Positions 55,555 to 64,000 of a stretch of DNA of 64,000 nt are shown piece after piece. The stretch spans positions 3,801,001 to 3,865,000 of the forward strand of contig NZ_CP090349.1 of assembly GCF_021398735.1 (NCBI RefSeq). The letters run 5' to 3'. Numbering within the stretch: position 1 is the first letter of the stretch; every line of letters starts with the position of its first letter. Position numbers and translations under genes: made by a program. This DNA is from Methylobacterium oryzae. GTDB taxonomy: Bacteria > Pseudomonadota > Alphaproteobacteria > Rhizobiales > Beijerinckiaceae. The notes under the pieces are model-generated. The model did not search any database. It saw only the letters and a program-made list of their open reading frames with translations, and was not told the DNA's origin.

Positions 55555-56210
55555 ATGGCGCAGCTGTTCACCCCCGGCGCCGACGCGCTCTACCGCCTCG
55601 CGCTGATGACCGGCGTGGCCTGCCTGGTGGGCGTCCCGGTCCTGGCGGCCGGGATCGTGCGCTCGAACTACGTCACGGGCGTCGGGATCGCGCCGGCCCA
55701 GCCGCTGCCGTTCAGCCACAAGCACCATTCCGGCGAGCTCGGCATCCAGTGCCGCTACTGCCACACCACGGTCGACCGGGAGGCCACCGCCGGCATCCCG
55801 CCGACGCACACCTGCATGACCTGCCACTCGCAGATCTGGACCGGCTCCGAGATGCTCAAGCCGGTGCGCGACAGCTACGCGCAGGACAAGCCGCTGGAAT
55901 GGAAGCGGCTGAACAAGCTGCCGCAATACGTCTACTACAACCACTCCGTCCACGTGACGAAGGGGATCGGCTGCTCGACCTGCCACGGCGACGTCACGTC
56001 GATGCAGATGACCTACCGGGCCAACGCCTTTGAGATGCAGTTCTGCCTCGATTGCCACCGGGCCCCGGAGAAGTACGTCCGCACGCCGGATCAGGTCTGG
56101 AACATGACCTGGAAGCCGCCGGCCGACCAGGCGAGTCTGGGCCCCAAGCTCGTGGCCCAGTACCACATCCGCGGCGGGGAGCGGCTGACCGAATGCGGGA
56201 TCTGCCACCG

Positions 56211-56214
<4 letters not shown>
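55555..56214 (+). CDS. actA: Alternative complex III pentahaem cytochrome ActA
   Basis: A 219-residue membrane-anchored multihaem cytochrome c. One N-terminal helix (LALMTGVACLVGVPVLAAGI) is followed by five CxxCH haem sites at residues 66-70, 87-91, 140-144, 164-168 and 214-218. This is the ActA pattern of alternative complex III, a quinol oxidase unrelated to bc1; ActA relays electrons in the periplasm. It is the first gene of the operon and its stop overlaps the actB start (ATGA). Confidence 0.95.
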
Positions 56215-59183
<2,969 letters not shown>

Positions 59184-59185
59184 GC

Positions 59186-61183
59186 ATGTCCGGCGCCCTG
59201 ATCCGGCCCGACGCGACCCTCGAGGACATCGGCGGCGCGGTCGCGGAGATCCCGCTGACGCATCCCGGTAACCGCCGCTGGTGGATCGCCTTCGCGGGGG
59301 CGGCCTCGCTCCTCGGCCTGTTCGTCCTCACCCTCGGCTACCTGCTCTACGCCGGCCCCGGCATCTGGGCGAACAACAACGCCGTCGTCTGGGCGCTGGA
59401 CATCGCGAGCTACGACTGGTGGATCGGCGTCGCCTCCGGCAGCCTGCTGGTCTCGGCGATCCTGCTCCTGCTCGGCGCGGAGTGGCGCGGGGCGGTGAAC
59501 CGAGTCGCCGAGACCCTGGCGCTGCTCGCCACCGCGGCCGCCGGCCTCTACCCGATCATCCATCTCGGGCGGCCCTGGTTCTTCTTCTGGAACCTGCCCT
59601 ACCCCAACACCTACGATCTCTGGCCGCAGTTCCGCTCGCCGCTCCTGTGGGACGCGATCGACATCGTGTCGTTCCTGGTGATCTGCGTCAGCCTCTGGTT
59701 CATCGGCCTGCTGCCGGACCTCGCGACGCTGCGCGACCGGGCCCACGTCGAGGCGCTCCGCCAGTTCGACGCGAAGGCGCCGACCCGCAAGCTCGCCCTC
59801 CTGCGCGCGCAGGTCTACGGCATCCTCGCCTCGGGCTGGCGCGGCTCGGCGGCCCACTGGCAGATCTGGGTCCAGGCCTACCGGACGGTGGCGCTCCTCG
59901 GCGTGCTGCTGGTGGTCTCGGTCCAGACCGGGGCCTCGGTCATGCTGGCGGGCTCGCTGATGCCCGGCTGGCACAGCACGCTGCTGCCGGTGAGCTTCCT
60001 GGTCAACGCGGTCTATTCGGGCGTCGGCGTCACGGCGGTGACCGTGATGCTGATCCGCCTCGTCTACGGCCTCGACGCCTTGGTGACGGACCGCCATCTC
60101 GACGTGCTCGGGCGGCTGCTGCTCTGCCTCGGCTGCGCCAGCGCCTACTGCTACGCGGCCGAGTACTTCGACACCTTCCTCAACGGCGACGCCGAGGGGC
60201 GCGGCGTCCTGGTCCGGCGCATGACCGGCGACCACGCCCTGGTGTCCTGGACGGCGGTCCTGTGCCTCGTCCTGCCCGCGCAGATCCTCTGGTCGGCCCG
60301 CGCCCGCACGGCGCCGCCGGCGATCGCGGCGGTGGGGCTGCTCGTGGCGATCGGTGCCTACGCCGACCACGTCATGGTCCTGGTCGTCACCCTGACGCAG
60401 GACTTCCTGCCCTCCTCGAGGCTGCCCTACACGACCGACATCTGGGGCATCGCCACCTTCGCGGGCTCGATCGGGCTGTTCCTGACCCTGCTGCTCCTGT
60501 TCCTGCGCTACCTGCCGGCCGTCTCGATCGTCGAGAGCCGCCGCCTCGCCCTGACGGCGTCGCCGGCCGCGCAGGAGGCCGCCCGCGCGGCCGCGTCCGG
60601 GGCCACGGGTCGCCCCGAGGAGAACCCGGTCACCGCGCCCCTGTGGGGCGTGTCCGCGACCTTCGCGAGCCAGGGCGACCTCGCTGCCGCCCTCCAGGCG
60701 GTCTCCGGGATCGGCCCGGACCACGTCCATCTCGACGGGCACGGACCGGTGCCGATGCCCCGCACCCTGCGGCCCCTGGGCCTGGAGGGGCGCTCGATCC
60801 TGCCCTACGCCCTGGCGGGCGCCCTGCTCGGCGGCTCCGGCTTCTTCGCGCTGTGCATCTACGCCACGGCCTACGACTACGTGTTCCTGATCGGCGGCCG
60901 CCCGCGCCTGTCCTGGCCGTCCTTCGTGGTCCCGAGCGTCTCCTTCGCGATGATGGCGGGCTGCGTGGCGATCCACCTCGCGCTCCTCGTGCTCAACCGC
61001 CTGCCCCGGCTGAACCATCCGGCCTTCAACATCCCGGGCTTCCTGCGCGCCTCGGAGGACCGGTTCTTCCTCTCCGCGGAGGCGCGGGGCGACCGGTTCG
61101 ACGCGGCGCGGATCGAGCGGCGGCTCGCCTCCCTGCCGGCCGAGGCCGGGCGCCCCCTCGAGATCCGGCGGATCCCGCGATGA
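59186..61183 (+). CDS. actC: Alternative complex III ActC-ActD fusion
   Basis: A 665-residue protein combining two subunits usually made separately. Residues 1 to about 470 are ActC, an NrfD/PsrC-type ten-helix quinol-binding subunit (PLTHPGNRRWWIAFAGAAS, LYPIIHLGRPWFFFWNLPYP). After a 40-residue Ala/Gly linker, residues about 510-665 are ActD (DUF3341): LWGVSATFASQGDLAAALQA, then two helices and LNRLPRLNHPAFNIPGF plus ASEDRFFL. The single frame without stop or shift shows a true fusion. Starts 2 bp after actB; stop overlaps actE. Confidence 0.92.
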   Translation: MSGALIRPDATLEDIGGAVAEIPLTHPGNRRWWIAFAGAASLLGLFVLTLGYLLYAGPGIWANNNAVVWALDIASYDWWIGVASGSLLVSAILLLLGAEWRGAVNRVAETLALLATAAAGLYPIIHLGRPWFFFWNLPYPNTYDLWPQFRSPLLWDAIDIVSFLVICVSLWFIGLLPDLATLRDRAHVEALRQFDAKAPTRKLALLRAQVYGILASGWRGSAAHWQIWVQAYRTVALLGVLLVVSVQTGASVMLAGSLMPGWHSTLLPVSFLVNAVYSGVGVTAVTVMLIRLVYGLDALVTDRHLDVLGRLLLCLGCASAYCYAAEYFDTFLNGDAEGRGVLVRRMTGDHALVSWTAVLCLVLPAQILWSARARTAPPAIAAVGLLVAIGAYADHVMVLVVTLTQDFLPSSRLPYTTDIWGIATFAGSIGLFLTLLLLFLRYLPAVSIVESRRLALTASPAAQEAARAAASGATGRPEENPVTAPLWGVSATFASQGDLAAALQAVSGIGPDHVHLDGHGPVPMPRTLRPLGLEGRSILPYALAGALLGGSGFFALCIYATAYDYVFLIGGRPRLSWPSFVVPSVSFAMMAGCVAIHLALLVLNRLPRLNHPAFNIPGFLRASEDRFFLSAEARGDRFDAARIERRLASLPAEAGRPLEIRRIPR

Positions 61184-61746
61184 GGCGCGCCGTCCGCCGC
61201 GCCGCCCGCCGCGCCGGGCCACGCGCCCTCCTCGCCTGCCTGGCCCTCGCGCCGCTCGCCGCCTGCGGCGAGGCCGACATGGCCGATCAGGCCCGGGCCA
61301 AGACCTGGGACAAGAACCCGTTCTTCCCCCGCGAGATCACGATGCGCCAGCCGGTGGCCGGCACCGTGCCGCGGAGCGATCCGGCCCGCGCGGCGCCGCA
61401 GCCGCAGGCGATCAGCCGGGCGCTGCTCGACCAGGGCCGCGAGCGCTACGGGGTGTTCTGCACCCCCTGCCACGGGCAGGACGGCCGCGGCGCCGGGATG
61501 ATCGTGGCCCGGGGCTTCCCGTCCGCCGGCGACCTCACCGCCGGGCCGGTGCGCGCGGCCTCCGCGTCCGACCTCTACGACGCCATCTCGAACGGCCGGA
61601 AGGCGATGTTCGGCATGGCCCAGATGATCCCCTCGGCCGACCGCTGGGCGATCGTCGCCTACGTCCGCGCCCTCCAGCTCAGCCAGGACGCTCCGGTGGC
61701 GAGCCTGCCCGAGGCGGATCGCGCGCGACTGGAGGCGACGCGGTGA
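61180..61746 (+). CDS. actE: Alternative complex III monohaem cytochrome ActE
   Basis: A 188-residue lipoprotein cytochrome c. The signal has an Arg-rich start, a hydrophobic ALLACLALAPLAAC segment, and lipid Cys about residue 29. The single haem site is CTPCH (94-98) in YGVFCTPCHGQDGRGAGMIV with a Met ligand probably in MFGMAQMIP. It is the likely electron exit to the oxidase. ATG overlaps the preceding stop and its own stop overlaps actF (GTGA). Confidence 0.94.
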   Translation: MRRAVRRAARRAGPRALLACLALAPLAACGEADMADQARAKTWDKNPFFPREITMRQPVAGTVPRSDPARAAPQPQAISRALLDQGRERYGVFCTPCHGQDGRGAGMIVARGFPSAGDLTAGPVRAASASDLYDAISNGRKAMFGMAQMIPSADRWAIVAYVRALQLSQDAPVASLPEADRARLEATR

Positions 61747-62804
61747 GGCGCCCCGCCCTTCTCGGCCTCGCCGGCCTCGTCCTCTTGGCCGTCTGCCTGA
61801 TCGCGGGCGGCTGGCGCGGGGCTGCGGCCTCGTATCTCGCGGCGTGGCTGGTCCTCCTCGCCCTGCCGGTCGGCGCCCTGCCGGTGGTCATCGTGGCCGA
61901 GCGCTTCGGCAAGCGGGTCCGCGAGCGCGGCGGCATCGAGATGCTGGCGGGCCTGCGCCGGCTGACGGCTCTGATGCCGGTCGCGGCCGTGCTGGCGCTG
62001 CCGCTGCTGGCCGCCGCGCCGCTGCTCTATCCCTGGGTGAGCGCCCCGGCGCGCACGCCGCTGGCCGCCCTGTGGTTCACGGTGCCGTTCTTCGCGGTCC
62101 GGGTCATCGCCTACCTCGCGGCCTGGACCTGGCTGGCGCTGCGCTTCGCCAGACCGTTCGACGCGCCCGGCGAGGGGCGGACCGTGCCGGCGGTGGGCCT
62201 GCACGCGGTCATCGGCACGCTGTTCGTCACCGACGTCGTCGCCTCCCTGGATCCGCGGCTCGACTCCACCCTCCTGGGTCTCCTGGTGATGACGGCGTGG
62301 AGCGGCCTCGCCTTCGCGGCGGCGATCCTGCTGGCCTGGGAGGAGCCGGAGCCCGTGGGGCGCGGCCGCACGGCCCCCGGCCGGGGCCGGCTCGTCCCCC
62401 TCGTCGTGCTCCTCGGCCTCTGGGCCTACATGCACTTCGTGCAGTTCCTGATCGTCTGGTCGGCCAACCTGCCGCCCGAGGTGGCGTGGTACCTCGCCCG
62501 CGGCGGCTGGGTCGGGCGGGCGCTGGCGATCGTGGCCGGCGCGGTCGTGGTCCTGGCCGGGCTCGCGACCCTGCGGCCGGGCCGCCCGACCACCCGGATC
62601 CTGGCCGGCGCGGCGGTCGCCGTCCACGCCCTGGAGATGTTCTGGCTGATCACCCCGGCGGTGCGCGACCGCTTCGTCCTCCGGCCGAGCGACGTGCTGG
62701 CCGCCGGCGCCGTGGCCTGCCTCGCGGCCGCTTTGCGCCCGCTGATGCGTCCGCGCGCAGACCGCGCGGCCGCGACCGCCCGCCGCGCCGGGAGGCCGGC
62801 ATGA
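61743..62804 (+). CDS. actF: Alternative complex III membrane subunit ActF
   Basis: A 353-residue polytopic protein with about nine to ten hydrophobic segments, beginning ALLGLAGLVLLAVCLIAGGW. GVQ-type conserved points of ActF are seen as YLAAWLVLLALPVGALPVVI and LGLWAYMHFVQFLIVWSANL with PEVAWYLAR. It is an NrfD-like relative of ActC without cofactors. It is shorter than ActF of Bacteroidota-type complexes. GTG start at 61743. Confidence 0.9.
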   Translation: MRRPALLGLAGLVLLAVCLIAGGWRGAAASYLAAWLVLLALPVGALPVVIVAERFGKRVRERGGIEMLAGLRRLTALMPVAAVLALPLLAAAPLLYPWVSAPARTPLAALWFTVPFFAVRVIAYLAAWTWLALRFARPFDAPGEGRTVPAVGLHAVIGTLFVTDVVASLDPRLDSTLLGLLVMTAWSGLAFAAAILLAWEEPEPVGRGRTAPGRGRLVPLVVLLGLWAYMHFVQFLIVWSANLPPEVAWYLARGGWVGRALAIVAGAVVVLAGLATLRPGRPTTRILAGAAVAVHALEMFWLITPAVRDRFVLRPSDVLAAGAVACLAAALRPLMRPRADRAAATARRAGRPA

Positions 62805-63289
62805 GCGCGGACGGACCCACCGGCCTGATCCCGGCGATCCTCGCGGGGCTGACCCTGCGCGGCAGCGGCCTCCTGAACGGGCGGCCGCCGCGCCCGGCGG
62901 CCAACACCCAGCGCCATCCCGACGATCCCGGGCACGAGACGCGCGACGTCAACGTCCGCAACACCGTGCTGGTGATGGCGGGCCTCGCGCTCGCGGCGCT
63001 GGCGGTCGTCGGCGCGATGGTCTGGCTGATGGGCACCTTCGCGGCGAGCCAGCGCCGGGCGCTGCCCACCCTGACGCCGCAGCAGACGACGCGGCTGGCG
63101 CCGCCGCCGCCGAACCTGCAGGCCGACCCCTACGCCGACCTCGACCGCGAGCGGGCCGAGGCCGCGGCGCGCCTCTCCGGCTACGGCTACCGGGACGAGG
63201 CCCACACCCGCGCCCGCATCCCGATCGGGCGCGCCATGGACCTGACCGTCGGCCGCTCCCTCGAACCGGCGGAGCCCGCTGCGCGATGA
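62801..63289 (+). CDS. Single-helix membrane protein of the act-cox operon
   Basis: A 162-residue protein of unknown function. It has one membrane helix (NTVLVMAGLALAALAVVGAM) after a polar N-terminus, then a Pro-rich linker (APPPPNLQADPYADLDRER) and a C-terminal YRDEAHTRARIPIGRAMDLT block, which is similar to small proteins seen beside SCO/Cox genes in other bacteria. ATG at 62801 overlaps the actF stop, and its stop overlaps coxB. Its place suggests a role in oxidase or supercomplex assembly; that is inference. Confidence 0.75.
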   Translation: MSADGPTGLIPAILAGLTLRGSGLLNGRPPRPAANTQRHPDDPGHETRDVNVRNTVLVMAGLALAALAVVGAMVWLMGTFAASQRRALPTLTPQQTTRLAPPPPNLQADPYADLDRERAEAAARLSGYGYRDEAHTRARIPIGRAMDLTVGRSLEPAEPAAR

Positions 63290-64000
63290 CGCCGAGCCAC
63301 GATTCCCTCCAGCTCTGGCCCGCCGCGGTCTCCGCCACGGCGATCGAGACCGATTGGCTGATCCTGGCCTTCACGGTGCTGACGCTGCTGCTGACCGTGC
63401 CGGTCTTCGTGGCGATCACCTACTTCGCCCTGCGCTACCGCGAGGGCTCCGAGGCGGATCGGAGCCCCTCGGGCATCCGGTCGAACCTCATCGAGATCAG
63501 CTGGATGCTGATCCCGTTCCTGCTGACGCTGATCTTCTTCGTCTGGGGCGCCCGACTGTTCGTCGAGTCGAAGAACCCGCCCCCCGACGCCATGGTGGTC
63601 GAGGTGATCGGCCGGCAGTGGATGTGGAAGTTCCAGCACCCGACGGGCCAGTCCGAGATCAACAACCTGCACCTGCCGATCGGCCAGCCGATCCGGCTGC
63701 ACATCATCAGCCAGGACGTGATCCACGCCCTCTACCTGCCGGCCGTGCGGATGCAGGTGGCGGCCCTGCCCGACCGCTACACCGACCTGTGGTTCAAGGC
63801 CGAGAAAACCGGCACCTACCATCTCTACTGCTCGGAATATTGCGGCACCGACCATTCCGTGATGGGCGGCGAGGTCACCTTCATGAATCCCGGCGACTAC
63901 CAGGACTGGCTGACCCACGCCGGCGCGCAGCAGGGCAAGGTCGCGGCGGGCCGGGCGCTCTACGAGGCCTATGGCTGCGCCGGCTGCCACGACCCCGGTT
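63286..64000 (+). CDS. coxB: Cytochrome c oxidase subunit II, caa3-type, 3' end outside the window
   Basis: The first 238 residues of subunit II; the frame runs off the window. Two membrane helices (LILAFTVLTLLLTVPVFVAI and SWMLIPFLLTLIFFVWGARL) precede the CuA domain. CuA ligands are all present: C182, C186, H190, M193 in CSEYCGTDHSVM, with the upstream HALYLP region and the aromatic WMWKFQHP. A cytochrome c domain follows: CAGCH at 231-235, marking a caa3-type oxidase. ATG overlaps the preceding stop. Subunit I should follow beyond 64000. Confidence 0.95.
   Translation, partial: MTPSHDSLQLWPAAVSATAIETDWLILAFTVLTLLLTVPVFVAITYFALRYREGSEADRSPSGIRSNLIEISWMLIPFLLTLIFFVWGARLFVESKNPPPDAMVVEVIGRQWMWKFQHPTGQSEINNLHLPIGQPIRLHIISQDVIHALYLPAVRMQVAALPDRYTDLWFKAEKTGTYHLYCSEYCGTDHSVMGGEVTFMNPGDYQDWLTHAGAQQGKVAAGRALYEAYGCAGCHDPG

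Overview
The window is very GC-rich (roughly 70%), densely coded chromosomal DNA, almost certainly from an alphaproteobacterium of the Hyphomicrobiales and most like Methylobacterium. This is inferred from protein style and gene content: a membrane-bound formate dehydrogenase, a NepR-like anti-sigma factor, one EcfG-type promoter, YdcH/DUF465 proteins, a pim-like acyl-CoA cluster, and intergenic palindromes of the kind common in that group. I recognised no phage, transposase, CRISPR, rRNA or tRNA. Both edges cut genes: a protease-like protein on the left and cytochrome c oxidase subunit II on the right.

Layout. 0-6.3 kb: a truncated trypsin-like protein, a tiny membrane protein, then a leftward sulfate assimilation operon (sulfate-binding protein, CysT, CysW, CysA, cysteine synthase). 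6.6-7.3 kb: a NepR-like anti-sigma factor and a small secreted protein. 7.5-13.4 kb: a formate dehydrogenase operon (alpha, beta, gamma, FdhE) whose catalytic subunit has an in-frame TGA read as selenocysteine, followed at once by a SECIS hairpin. 13.6-20.2 kb: small exported proteins, an L,D-transpeptidase, a nitronate monooxygenase-like enzyme divergent from a LysR regulator, an M20 peptidase and a progesterone-5-beta-reductase-like SDR. 20.4-26.4 kb: a class III aminotransferase divergent from an XRE-cupin regulator, two MFS transporters, a motility-type peptide and an amidohydrolase. 26.6-35.5 kb: a glycine-rich exported protein, a phosphodiester glycosidase-like protein, an Old Yellow Enzyme, a secreted phospholipase A2-like protein behind a general-stress promoter, a propionyl-CoA synthetase, two DUF465 proteins, purEK and a TPR lipoprotein.

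35.6-45.5 kb: an acyl-CoA degradation locus. A leftward operon (FadB/PimF-like, thiolase, two acyl-CoA dehydrogenases; order like pimFBCD) diverges from a rightward operon (nitronate monooxygenase-like, enoyl-CoA hydratase, IclR regulator, CaiB-type CoA transferase). Two copies of a perfect 15-bp palindrome, TTCTGCANTGCAGAA, lie in the divergent promoter region and are the obvious IclR operators. 45.5-52.4 kb: a PH-domain protein, an Rrf2 regulator divergent from a methyltransferase across a 27-bp dyad, two NAD(P)-binding epimerase-like proteins, a metallo-beta-lactamase-fold hydrolase and a YafK-like L,D-transpeptidase-fold protein. 52.6-55.2 kb: an ABC-exporter-like protein whose nucleotide-binding domain has lost all recognisable catalytic motifs and carries a reiterated motif.

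55.5-64 kb: an alternative complex III operon (ActA, ActB, an ActC-ActD fusion, ActE, ActF), then a small membrane protein and a caa3-type cytochrome c oxidase subunit II, with start/stop overlaps or a 2-bp gap throughout. It predicts a quinol-to-oxygen route without complex bc1. Formate dehydrogenase could feed quinol into it; that link is inference. The most striking features are the selenocysteine formate dehydrogenase, the degenerate ABC protein, the IclR divergon and the ActC-ActD fusion.
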